8,679 nucleotides of DNA from Acidimicrobiaceae bacterium (GTDB taxonomy: Bacteria > Actinomycetota > Acidimicrobiia > Acidimicrobiales > Palsa-688). Shown here one piece after another: positions 1-6,104 of the stretch (positions within the stretch are counted from its first letter, which is position 1; each line of letters starts with the position of its first letter). The DNA is taken from contig WQVT01000072.1 of NCBI GenBank assembly GCA_009785715.1, forward strand, positions 1 through 8,679. Reading direction: 5' to 3'. The notes beneath the pieces are model-generated. The model made no database searches. It was not told the origin of the DNA and saw only the letters and a list, made by a program, of their open reading frames with translations. Made by a program: the position numbers and the translations under genes.

Positions 1-539
1 ACCTCGAGGTCGTTCGGACCGGGGCCACTCGGGCCGCCGAGGCGGTCCCATTCCCGGTATACGGCGACCGTCGACACGCCGAAGGGGGGCGTGAGCAGCG
101 TCCAGGTCCTGCCGGCGAGCGGCGCGAAGTCGAGCGGCTCGAGGACCTCGCCGATGCCGGTCACCCGTGCCCGCCCGCCGACGAGGCAGAAGGGGACGTC
201 CGCACCGAGGCCGGCGGCGATTTCCAGATCCCCACAGCCCGCCCAGCGAAGGACCGCTGCCGCGTCGGCCGAGCCGCCGCCGAGCCCGCCGCCCACCGGG
301 ATCCTTTTGACCAACTTCACCGCCGCCGTCCGACCAACGGCCCGAAGCGCCCGCAGGACCAGGTTCCCGGGCCCCGCCGGCGCCGTCCCGACCACCTCGA
401 GCCCGTCGCCGGGCGCAAACGTCAGGCTGTCGGCGAGGTCGATGGTGACCATCTCCGAATCGAGCAGGTGGTACCCGTCGTCACGCACCCCCGTCACCCG
501 GAGACTGAGCGTCAGTTTCGCCGGCGCCTGCACGGTCAT
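1..539 (-). CDS. ispE: 4-diphosphocytidyl-2-C-methyl-D-erythritol kinase, IspE (partial, N-terminal part)
   Basis: IspE phosphorylates the 2-hydroxyl of CDP-methylerythritol with ATP in the cytoplasmic MEP pathway to isoprenoid precursors. The reverse strand opens with ATG at 539 and reads MTVQAPAKLTLSLRVTG, then RDDGYHLLDSEM (about residues 19-30), the GHMP-kinase ATP loop PVGGGLGGGSADAAA (81-95) and LGADVPFCLVGGRARVTG (111-128). Lys8 and Asp114 match the family's catalytic Lys/Asp pair. The frame stays open to the window edge after about 179 codons, so the C-terminal GHMP domain is missing only because the window ends. Its ATG overlaps the rsmA stop codon (ATGA), which points to translational coupling at the end of the rsmI-metG-tatD-rsmA run. 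The stretch between the ATP loop and GADVP is shorter than in E. coli IspE. The identity is secure; the full length cannot be judged. Confidence 0.95.
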   Translation of the reverse strand, partial: MTVQAPAKLTLSLRVTGVRDDGYHLLDSEMVTIDLADSLTFAPGDGLEVVGTAPAGPGNLVLRALRAVGRTAAVKLVKRIPVGGGLGGGSADAAAVLRWAGCGDLEIAAGLGADVPFCLVGGRARVTGIGEVLEPLDFAPLAGRTWTLLTPPFGVSTVAVYREWDRLGGPSGPGPNDLE

Positions 540-1384
540 GGGTTGGGCAAAGTAGCAAGGGCGAGGCGGCCCCACGCGGCCACGTCCAGGGTCTCGGCCC
601 GGGCCCGAGGATCGACGCCGGCAGCCTCGAAGCCCTCCGGGCCGACGACGCCGGCGAGGGCGCTGCGGAGCATCTTGCGGCGCTGAGCGAACCCGGCGCG
701 CACGAGGGCGAACAGCGCCTCGGGGGCGACGGTCGCGGGGTCGACCGCCGGCTTGGCGTGGCGGCGGATGTCCACGAGCACCGACTCCACGTTGGGGCGG
801 GGCACGAACACGGCGGCGGGCACCCTCCCCACCAGGCGGGCGCGGCCCCAGTAGGCCACCTTGACCGACACCGCCCCGTAGGCCGGGTCGCCGGCGCCCG
901 CGGCGAGGCGCTCCCCGACCTCCCGCTGCACCATGACCAGCATCCTGCCGACGGCCGGGACCCGGTCGAGGAGGTCGGCGATGAGCGGGGTGGCGACGTT
1001 GTAGGGCAGGTTCGCCACCAGGACCCAGGCGCCCGGGGTCGGGCCGAGGAGCCCTTCCCAGTCGAGTCTGAGGGCGTCCCCCTCGACCACCGCCACCCCG
1101 GCCGGCTCCACCACCTCCCGCAGCGCCGGCAGCAGGTGGCGGTCGACCTCTACGGCGGTCACCGAGGCCCCGGTGGCGGCGAGGGCGAGGGTGAGCGAAC
1201 CGAGGCCGGCGCCGATCTCGACGACGGCATCGCCGGGGCCGATATCGGCCAGCCGGGCGATGCGGCGCACCGTGTTCGGGTCGACCACGAAGTTCTGGCC
1301 GAGCGCCCGGCTCGGATGGAGGCCGTGGCGGTCGAGCAGCTCCAGGACGTCCCGGCGGGACAGGATCGCCACGGATCCGTTCAC
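536..1384 (-). CDS. rsmA: 16S rRNA (adenine1518-N6/adenine1519-N6)-dimethyltransferase RsmA (KsgA)
   Basis: RsmA uses S-adenosylmethionine to dimethylate two adjacent adenines in the 3'-terminal hairpin of 16S rRNA late in 30S assembly. The 282-residue product has the usual family length. It shows the N-terminal RALGQNF signature (26-32), SAM motif I VEIGAGLGSLT (55-65), an acidic residue ending strand 2 (VEVD, 78-81), EGDAL (101-105), the catalytic NLPYN motif (125-129) and a QREV segment (153-156). The start is GTG at 1384; its GTGA overlaps the tatD stop by 4 bp, which supports this start by coupling, although a second in-frame GTG lies four codons later. Its stop overlaps the ispE ATG in the same way. 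In mycobacteria an rpf gene separates tatD from ksgA; here nothing lies between them. Confidence 0.97.
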   Translation of the reverse strand: MNGSVAILSRRDVLELLDRHGLHPSRALGQNFVVDPNTVRRIARLADIGPGDAVVEIGAGLGSLTLALAATGASVTAVEVDRHLLPALREVVEPAGVAVVEGDALRLDWEGLLGPTPGAWVLVANLPYNVATPLIADLLDRVPAVGRMLVMVQREVGERLAAGAGDPAYGAVSVKVAYWGRARLVGRVPAAVFVPRPNVESVLVDIRRHAKPAVDPATVAPEALFALVRAGFAQRRKMLRSALAGVVGPEGFEAAGVDPRARAETLDVAAWGRLALATLPNP

Positions 1385-2160
1385 GGGCGGTCGTCGGGGA
1401 GGCGGAAGACCCGGGCCGTGTTGACCCAGGTGGTCTCGGCGAGGTCCGGGGCGGCCACCCCCTTCACGGCGGCCACCGCCGCCCCGACGACCGGCACCAG
1501 CGCCGGCCGGTTGGCCTCGCCGCGGTGCGGCACGGGCGCCAGGAACGGAGAGTCGGTCTCGACGAGGATCCGGTCCATCGGGCAGGCCGATGCGGCGGCG
1601 CGCACGTCTGCGGCGTTCTTGAACGTGACGATCCCGCTGAAGGACAGCCAGGCGCCGACCGACAGACAGCGCAGCGCCTCGGCCTCCCCGCCGGTGAAGC
1701 AGTGGAAGACGGTTCGCTCCGGCACGCCCTCGGCGGAGAGGATGTCAAACGTGTCGTCCCACGCCTCACGGGTGTGGATCACGAGCGCCAGGTGGCGGGC
1801 GTGCGCCAGCGCTATCTGCTCGGCGAACGCCTCACGCTGGGCCGGGCGGGGCGAGTGGTCGTAGTGGTAGTCGAGGCCACACTCGCCGACCGCGACCACC
1901 TCCGGATCCGGGTGATCGAGGAGAGGCTCGACCGTCGCCACGCCGTTCTTGGCGTCATGGGGATGGAGCCCGACGGTGGCCCAGACGCCTTCGTGCTTCC
2001 GGGCGATGGCGATCGCCTCGCCCGACGAGGTGGCGTCGGTCCCGATCGTGATGAGCCGGGTGACGCCGGCCGCCCGCGCGTCGTCGATGGCGCCCTCGCC
2101 GACGCCCTCGAAGGGCAGATGGCAGTGGCTGTCCGTCCAGCGCACCAGCGGACTCTCCAT
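1381..2160 (-). CDS. tatD: TatD-family metal-dependent hydrolase/DNase
   Basis: TatD enzymes are cytoplasmic TIM-barrel phosphodiesterases with a two-metal site. They act as 3'-5' DNases and are linked to DNA repair and quality control. From the ATG at 2160 the product has 259 residues, typical of the family. The metal ligands are in order: DSHCHL (10-15, HxH), GECGLDY (92-98, Glu93), VIHTREAWDDT (127-137, His129), HCFTGG (153-158, His153) and ETDSPFLAP (201-209, Asp203). The ATG lies 8 bp after the metG stop and has no clear Shine-Dalgarno sequence. A GTG at codon 6 (2145) has GGAGAG about 7 nt upstream and would put DSHCHL nearer the N-terminus, as in many TatD proteins, so the true start may be there. 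The frame stays open far upstream across metG, but that stretch is a shadow of metG. The end overlaps rsmA by 4 bp. Confidence 0.94.
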   Translation of the reverse strand: MESPLVRWTDSHCHLPFEGVGEGAIDDARAAGVTRLITIGTDATSSGEAIAIARKHEGVWATVGLHPHDAKNGVATVEPLLDHPDPEVVAVGECGLDYHYDHSPRPAQREAFAEQIALAHARHLALVIHTREAWDDTFDILSAEGVPERTVFHCFTGGEAEALRCLSVGAWLSFSGIVTFKNAADVRAAASACPMDRILVETDSPFLAPVPHRGEANRPALVPVVGAAVAAVKGVAAPDLAETTWVNTARVFRLPDDRP

Positions 2161-2168
2161 GCGATCGC

Positions 2169-3674
2169 TCAGGTGGCGATCCGGGGGAAGAGCGGCTCGC
2201 CGGTGCGGACCGGCAGGCCGCCCGGATAGCCGCCCCAACGGGCGGCGGCGGGGACGCGTTGGTCGGCGGCTGCACCCTCGAGGCCGATCCGCTGCCAGAT
2301 CTCCTCGCTGGCGCGGGGCACCGCCGGCTGAGCGAGCACGGCGAGGATGCGCAGCGACTCGAGGGCGTCGCCGAGGACGGCGTCGACCGCCGGGCCGGGG
2401 TCCATCTTCCACGGCTCCGCGGCCTCGAGGGCGGCGTTCGTCTCGCGCACGAGGCGCCAGGTCGCCTCGAGCGCCTCGCTCGGCGCCACCCGCTCCCAGG
2501 CCGCGGCCGCGTCGCGGTAGGCGGCCTCGGCGACGCCGGCGATCGGGCTCTCCGGGTTCGGCGCCGGCCCGATGCCGCCGCACTTCCGGCCGACGACGGT
2601 GGAGACGCGGGCGAGGAGGTTCCCGAGGTTGTTGGCCAGATCCGCGTTGTAACGGGCCACCATCCCCTCGTAGGAAAAGTCGCCGTCGGGGCCGAACGGC
2701 TGGTCGCGAAGGAAGTGGTAGCGGAACCCGTCGGATCCGAACGTCGGGACAAGTTCCGCCGGCGTGATCTGGTTCAACGCGCTCTTTGACATCTTCTCGC
2801 CGCCGACGAGCAGGAAACCGTGGGCGGCGATATGGGGAGGCGGTTCGATGCCGGCGGCCATGAGCAGTGCCGGCCAATAGACACAGTGGAACCGGATGAT
2901 GTCCTTGCCGATCACATGGTGGACGGCCGGCCACCACTGCTCGAACCGCTCGTCGTCCACGCCGTATCCGATGGCGGTTACGTAGTTGATCAGGGCGTCA
3001 TACCACACGTAGAAGACGTGTTCGTGGTCCCAGGGGACGGGCACCCCCCAGGAGATCGACGTCCGTGAGATGGAGATGTCCCGCAGGCCGCCCTTGATCA
3101 ATCCGAGGGCCTCATTGCGGCGAATCTCGGGGATCACACCCCTCGGATGCTCGTCATACCAGGCGAGCAGGCGGTCCTCGAATTCCGACAACCTGAAGAA
3201 GTAGTTGTCCTCCTTCAACAGCTCCACCGGGCGGCCGTGGATCGGGCAGCGTCCCTCGACGAGCTCCGCCTCGGTGTAGTACGCCTCACACGAGACGCAG
3301 TAGAGGCCCTCGTAGGCCCCGAGATAGATCGTCCCGTTGTCATAGGCCTTCTGCATGAGGGCCGACACCGCCGCATAGTGGCGGGGCTCGCTCGTGCGGA
3401 TGAAGTCGTCGTAGGAGATGTCGAGGAGCTTCCACGCCTCCTTGAAGCGCTCGCTGGTCCGGTCCGCCTGCTCGATCGGGGTGAGGCCGTTGGCCTCCGC
3501 GGCCCGCACGATCTTGAGCCCGTGCTCGTCGGTCCCGGTGAGGAAGAACGTGTCGTCGCCCGCCAGGCGGTGCCAACGGGCCAGGGCGTCGGCGGTCACC
3601 GTCGTGTAGGCCGTGCCGATGTGGGGCGCGTCGTTGACGTAGTAGATCGGCGTCGTCTGGTAGTACTTGCCCAC
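2169..3674 (-). CDS. metG: Methionyl-tRNA synthetase (class I, single zinc knuckle type)
   Basis: MetRS charges elongator and initiator tRNA-Met in the cytoplasm. The 501-residue protein starts KYYQTTPIYYVND, has the class I HIGH-type motif as PHIGTAY (17-23), GTDEHGLKI (47-55), a connective-peptide zinc knuckle with Cys126, Cys129, Cys143 and His146 in the order CVSC...CPIHG, a WGVPVPWD segment (209-216), and the KMSKS loop (294-298) in GGEKMSKSAL. An α-helical anticodon-binding domain follows (YNADLANNLGNLLAR). There is no C-terminal EMAP-like tRNA-binding domain, which fits the length. The knuckle resembles the Thermus/actinobacterial form rather than the E. coli two-zinc form. The start is GTG at 3674 with no Shine-Dalgarno sequence, but a TAACCT box ends 6 nt upstream, so a leaderless mRNA is likely. 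tatD follows after 8 bp. Confidence 0.97.
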   Translation of the reverse strand: MGKYYQTTPIYYVNDAPHIGTAYTTVTADALARWHRLAGDDTFFLTGTDEHGLKIVRAAEANGLTPIEQADRTSERFKEAWKLLDISYDDFIRTSEPRHYAAVSALMQKAYDNGTIYLGAYEGLYCVSCEAYYTEAELVEGRCPIHGRPVELLKEDNYFFRLSEFEDRLLAWYDEHPRGVIPEIRRNEALGLIKGGLRDISISRTSISWGVPVPWDHEHVFYVWYDALINYVTAIGYGVDDERFEQWWPAVHHVIGKDIIRFHCVYWPALLMAAGIEPPPHIAAHGFLLVGGEKMSKSALNQITPAELVPTFGSDGFRYHFLRDQPFGPDGDFSYEGMVARYNADLANNLGNLLARVSTVVGRKCGGIGPAPNPESPIAGVAEAAYRDAAAAWERVAPSEALEATWRLVRETNAALEAAEPWKMDPGPAVDAVLGDALESLRILAVLAQPAVPRASEEIWQRIGLEGAAADQRVPAAARWGGYPGGLPVRTGEPLFPRIAT

Positions 3675-3680
3675 CGCCGC

Positions 3681-3686
3681 AGGTTA
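3681..3686 (-). promoter_or_regulatory. Candidate −10 box of a leaderless metG promoter
   Basis: On the reverse strand TAACCT (a TANNNT −10) is followed by exactly 6 nt and then the metG GTG. This places the expected +1 on the first base of the start codon. No purine-rich ribosome-binding site lies in the 40-bp rsmI-metG gap, and no good −35 is seen. Such extended leaderless transcription is common in actinobacteria. It would give metG and the genes after it a promoter separate from rsmI. Confidence 0.55.
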
Positions 3687-3714
3687 CCGGGGCGGTCGGC
3701 GATGGCCCGTGGCT

Positions 3715-4605
3715 TTACGGGCCCGGGTCCTCGCTCCTGGCCAGCGCCAGCCGGTAGACCCGGTTCCTCGGCACCCCGAGGCTCGCGCTCACCTCTTCGA
3801 CGGCGGTCCGGCGCTCGGTCCCCTCCGCCAGCAGGTCCGACAGGGCGTCGGTGATCGCCTCGTCGTCCGGTCCCTCCGGCTCCTCGCCCTCCAGCACCAT
3901 GACCCACTCGCCCCGCGGCTCGTCGTCCTCGGCCCGGGCGACGGCTTCGTCGAGCGTGCCCCTCCACACCTCCTCGAACCGCTTCGTCAGCTCGCGCACC
4001 AGTGCCACCCGGCGGCTCCCCCTGCACACCTCCCTCAGGTCCGCCAGCGTCTTGGCCACCCGGTGGGGCGATTCGTAGACGACGGTGGTCCGCTCCTCGG
4101 AGCCGATCGAGGTGAGCCGCCGGCGGCGCTCCGTGCCCTTGCGGGGAAGGAAGCCCTCGAAGGAGAAGCGATCGGTGGGCAGCCCGGAGAGCACCAGGGC
4201 GGTCACGACGGCGGACGGGCCGGGGACCACGTCGACCCTCACCCCGGCCCGGGCGGCGGCCCGCACCACCCGTTCACCCGGGTCGGAGATGCCGGGCATC
4301 CCGGCGTCGCAGACCACGGCGACCTCCTTGCCCTCCTCCGCCAGGCGGACGGCGTACTCGCCGGCGCCCCGCTCGTTGTGCTCGTGGAGGGCCACGAGGC
4401 GGGGGGCGGGGATCCCGGCCGCACTGAGCAGCTTCCGGGTGTGACGGGTGTCCTCGCAGCAGATCACGTCGGCGCCGGCCAACGTCTCTGCGGCCCTCGG
4501 GGAGAGGTCACCGAGGTTCCCGATCGGGGTCCCGACCAGGACGATGCGCCCCTCGGCCGGTGTCCCGATCGCCGCCTCCGAGGCGGGCCGGGGCTGATCG
4601 GTCAT
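3715..4605 (-). CDS. rsmI: 16S rRNA (cytidine1402-2'-O)-methyltransferase RsmI
   Basis: RsmI uses S-adenosylmethionine to add the 2'-O-methyl group to C1402 in the 30S decoding centre, tuning P-site fidelity. The 296-residue product has the tetrapyrrole-methylase fold motifs in order: LVGTPIGNLGDLSPRA (23-38), CEDTRHTRKLL (50-60), the glycine-rich SAM motif DAGMPGISDPG (100-110), and VPGPSAVVTALVLSGLP (127-143) followed by FEGFLPRKG. A C-terminal helical tail ends in TAA. The first about 18 residues are a low-complexity extension before the fold begins. The ATG at 4605 has no Shine-Dalgarno sequence but sits 6 nt behind a TAGCCT box, so it is probably leaderless. It heads the minus-strand housekeeping run and is divergent, with a 24-bp gap, from a bL37-like ribosomal protein gene. 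Confidence 0.96.
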   Translation of the reverse strand: MTDQPRPASEAAIGTPAEGRIVLVGTPIGNLGDLSPRAAETLAGADVICCEDTRHTRKLLSAAGIPAPRLVALHEHNERGAGEYAVRLAEEGKEVAVVCDAGMPGISDPGERVVRAAARAGVRVDVVPGPSAVVTALVLSGLPTDRFSFEGFLPRKGTERRRRLTSIGSEERTTVVYESPHRVAKTLADLREVCRGSRRVALVRELTKRFEEVWRGTLDEAVARAEDDEPRGEWVMVLEGEEPEGPDDEAITDALSDLLAEGTERRTAVEEVSASLGVPRNRVYRLALARSEDPGP

Positions 4606-4611
4606 GACATC

Positions 4612-4617
4612 AGGCTA
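4612..4617 (-). promoter_or_regulatory. Candidate −10 box of a leaderless rsmI promoter
   Basis: Reverse-strand TAGCCT fits TANNNT and is followed by 6 nt and the rsmI ATG, the same geometry as at metG. It shares two bases (TA, 4616-4617) with the −10 of the divergent bL37 gene. No Shine-Dalgarno sequence is present. A matching −35 at 17 bp is not evident. Confidence 0.55.
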
Positions 4618-4621
4618 GGCT
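4616..4621 (+). promoter_or_regulatory. Candidate −10 box for the bL37-like gene
   Basis: Forward-strand TAGGCT fits TANNNT and ends 8 nt before the ATG at 4630. The expected transcript would have a leader of zero to about two bases. There is no Shine-Dalgarno sequence in the 24-bp gap. The box overlaps the rsmI −10 on the other strand, so the two form a symmetric bidirectional element (AGGCTAGGCT, 4612-4621). Confidence 0.5.
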
Positions 4622-4629
4622 GGTCCGCC

Positions 4630-4713
4630 ATGTCAAAGCGCACCCACAAAGCCCGAATCCGCGCCAAGCGCAACAAGGCCAACCACGGCCGCAAGCCCAA
4701 CCGGGGTCGCTGA
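4630..4713 (+). CDS. Putative 50S ribosomal protein bL37 (27 residues)
   Basis: This ATG-to-TGA frame encodes a very basic 27-residue peptide. It begins MSKRTHKARIRAKR and carries KANHGRKPN near the end. The ANHG(K/R)(R/K)PN tail is the signature I know for bL37, the small actinobacterial large-subunit protein first seen in mycobacterial ribosome structures; members are about 24 residues. About half the residues are Lys or Arg, as expected for an rRNA-binding peptide. The start has no Shine-Dalgarno sequence but follows a TANNNT box, so translation is probably leaderless. The same frame stays open far upstream through the antisense of rsmI; that part is a shadow. Divergence from rsmI gives a ribosome-related context. 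The assignment rests on a short motif, so a homology search is desirable. Genes this small are often missed by automatic callers. Confidence 0.82.
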   Translation: MSKRTHKARIRAKRNKANHGRKPNRGR

Positions 4714-4714
4714 G

Positions 4715-4734
4715 ACCGCTAGCTATAGGGCGGT
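4715..4734. terminator. Weak hairpin between convergent bL37-like gene and oxidase gene
   Basis: Just after the bL37 stop, ACCGC (4715-4719) and GCGGT (4730-4734) can pair as a 5-bp stem with a 10-nt loop. There is no T-tract. The two convergent genes are only 30 bp apart, so some transcription end signal is expected, but this stem is weak. Confidence 0.25.
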
Positions 4735-4743
4735 GCTATACCG

Positions 4744-5904
4744 TCAGTAGGCGAGCCAGTCGGGCGGCACGCGCACGTAGCTGCGGTCCAGCTCGCTGAC
4801 CTTCTTGGCGCCGAGCAGCACCATGTTCCGTCGAACCCCGTCGGAGAGCGTCTTGATCACGCCGTCCACCCCGGCCTCGCCGCCGATGGCGAGCCCGTAG
4901 AGCCAGGGGCGGCCGACGAGCACGGCCCGAGCCCCCAGGCTGAGCGCCTTGAGCACGTCGGTCCCGCTGCGCACGCCACCGTCGACCAGCACCTCGCAGC
5001 GGTCGCCCACGGCGTCGACGACCTCGGGGAGCGAACGCAGCGTGGCCTCGGCGGTGTCGAGCTGGCGCCCGCCGTGGTTGGAGATGACGACGGCGGCGGC
5101 GCCCTCCTCGATGGCGCGCAGGGCGTCGCCAGGCGTCTGGATGCCCTTGATCACGATCGGGCCCGGCCACACCCGGCGCACCCATTCGAGGTCCTGCCAG
5201 GTGAGCCCCGAGGGCCCCGACGCCCCGCGCCCGAGGATGCGGGTGCTGCCGTCCTCCTCGATCACGTTGGCCAGGTGCGGGTAGACGCCGTCGCGCACGT
5301 GCTCGACGAGCCACCTCGGCGTCAAGGCGAGCTTGGCCGCCTTCGGAGCGACGCTCGGCTTAAGAGTCCCGAGCAGCGACATGCCACCGCTGCGCCGGTC
5401 CCGCTCGCGCAGGGATCCGCCGGAGGTGTCGAAGGTGATGACCAGCGCTGCCGCGCCGGCGTCCCGGGCTCGCTCGACGGCCCGTTGCGCCCACGCCTGG
5501 GGACCGATCCGGTAGAGCTGATACCACACGGGGAAACCGTTGCCGCCGGCGACGACCTCCTCGACCGGATGCCCCGACATGGTCGACTGGACGAAGATGG
5601 TCCCGGCCTTGCTGGCCGCCCGTGCGCCGGCCAGGTCGCCACCGGGGTTCACGATCCGCGACATGCCGCAGGGCGCCAGCAGGATCGGCATCGACAGCTC
5701 GGTGCCGAGCACGGTGGTCCGGATGTCGACCCCGGACGGATCCATGCCACCCCGGGGACGAAGGGTGACGGCCTCGTAGGCGCGGCGATTCTCCGCCACC
5801 GTGAACTCCGTCTCGGCTCCGCCTTCGACGTAGTCCGAGACCAGACGCGGCAGCCTACGTAGCGCCGCTTTGCGGTAATCCTCGATCGACAACAAGTGCG
5901 GCAT
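4744..5904 (-). CDS. FMN-dependent α-hydroxy-acid oxidase/dehydrogenase (LldD/glycolate oxidase family)
   Basis: The family oxidises L-2-hydroxy acids such as lactate, glycolate or mandelate to 2-oxo acids through FMN in a TIM barrel, passing electrons to O2 or a membrane acceptor. The 386-residue protein has the full catalytic set: Tyr25 in DYVEGGAE, Tyr131 in WYQLY, Asp159 in ITFDTS, Arg166 in SLRERD, Lys253 in VIKGI, and His277 with Arg280 in SNHGGRQLD. FMN-phosphate loops VDGGVRSG (307-314) and VGRPWLYG (330-337) follow. There is no signal peptide or membrane segment, and no long loop-4 insert like that of membrane-bound mandelate dehydrogenase. It could also be a relative of the mycofactocin enzyme MftD, whose C-terminal LDRSYV.VP pattern is similar, but no other mft gene is present. 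It diverges from a ThDP-dependent decarboxylase-like gene, so its oxo-acid product may feed that enzyme. The ribosome-binding site is weak. The substrate cannot be read from sequence. Confidence 0.9.
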   Translation of the reverse strand: MPHLLSIEDYRKAALRRLPRLVSDYVEGGAETEFTVAENRRAYEAVTLRPRGGMDPSGVDIRTTVLGTELSMPILLAPCGMSRIVNPGGDLAGARAASKAGTIFVQSTMSGHPVEEVVAGGNGFPVWYQLYRIGPQAWAQRAVERARDAGAAALVITFDTSGGSLRERDRRSGGMSLLGTLKPSVAPKAAKLALTPRWLVEHVRDGVYPHLANVIEEDGSTRILGRGASGPSGLTWQDLEWVRRVWPGPIVIKGIQTPGDALRAIEEGAAAVVISNHGGRQLDTAEATLRSLPEVVDAVGDRCEVLVDGGVRSGTDVLKALSLGARAVLVGRPWLYGLAIGGEAGVDGVIKTLSDGVRRNMVLLGAKKVSELDRSYVRVPPDWLAY

Positions 5905-5952
5905 AGTGTTCCGCCATCCCGAAAGTCTCGTTGATTTGCCCCCAGCGGGGCG

Positions 5953-5981
5953 AGGCTACCGGCCGCATACGGGGCCGTCAA
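5953..5981 (-). promoter_or_regulatory. Promoter of the α-hydroxy-acid oxidase gene (−35/−10)
   Basis: On the reverse strand TTGACG (5976-5981) is a near-consensus −35. It is followed by exactly 17 bp and TAGCCT (5953-5958), a TANNNT −10. The expected start of transcription is near 5946, which gives a leader of about 42 nt before the ATG at 5904. It is the best-formed promoter in the window. Confidence 0.6.
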
Positions 5982-5986
5982 TCAGA

Positions 5987-6020
5987 GCGGCAATCGGCAA
6001 AACGGCTGCCGCAGGTGCCG
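5987..6020. promoter_or_regulatory. Candidate operator: inverted repeats in the divergent control region
   Basis: GCGGCA (5987-5992) and TGCCGC (6007-6012) form an inverted repeat with a 14-bp centre. The core half-site CGGCA recurs at 5995-5999 and its complement TGCCG at 6016-6020, giving two half-sites in each direction. The block lies just upstream of the oxidase −35 and upstream of the candidate −10 of the decarboxylase gene, so a bound regulator could control both. In GC-rich DNA such short repeats can arise by chance. No regulator gene is in the window. Confidence 0.35.
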
Positions 6021-6035
6021 GAATTGCGGGAGAAG

Positions 6036-6041
6036 TAACCT
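6036..6041 (+). promoter_or_regulatory. Candidate −10 box for the ThDP-dependent enzyme gene
   Basis: TAACCT fits TANNNT and is identical to the metG −10. It would start transcription near 6048, leaving a leader of about 57 nt that contains the ribosome-binding site. No convincing −35 lies 16-18 bp upstream, so activation by a regulator or a different promoter is possible. Confidence 0.3.
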
Positions 6042-6092
6042 GCAGAGGTCCCTCCGCCAGCGTGGAGCGGGCCACACGACGAACGACGATGC

Positions 6093-6098
6093 AGGGGG
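6093..6098 (+). promoter_or_regulatory. Ribosome-binding site fixing the GTG start of the ThDP-dependent enzyme
   Basis: AGGGGG lies 6 nt before the GTG at 6105. An ATG at 6089 is in another frame and gives only a short shadow frame, so the GTG is the supported start. Confidence 0.6.
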
Positions 6099-6104
6099 TC
6101 AGCG

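Noticed and set aside
758..1864. A 368-codon plus-strand frame opposite rsmA and tatD
   Set aside because: It is a long antisense frame expected in GC-rich DNA. The sequence is His/Gly/Ala/Arg-rich with no motifs, while the other strand encodes two well-known families.
1381..2937. A 518-codon minus-strand frame that ends as TatD and extends into metG
   Set aside because: Only the last about 259 codons look like protein (TatD). The upstream part is Arg/Pro-rich and is an alternate frame of metG, which has clear MetRS motifs. It is not a fusion.
3667..4629. Upstream extension of the bL37 frame through the antisense of rsmI
   Set aside because: The frame is open but has no protein-like features and lies opposite RsmI motifs. 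Only the final 27 codons match a known protein, and a −10 box sits right before that ATG.
4631..4636. A perfect TTGACA −35 on the minus strand inside the start of the bL37-like gene
   Set aside because: It is only 13 bp from the rsmI TAGCCT box, too short for a σ70-type promoter, and the six bases arise from the codons ATG-TCA-A. It may be coincidence.
4744..5904. Mycofactocin enzyme MftD as the identity of the hydroxy-acid oxidase
   Set aside because: The C-terminal pattern is similar, but no mftA, mftB, mftC, mftE or mftF is present in the window, and the divergent partner is a ThDP enzyme. Family-level naming is safer.
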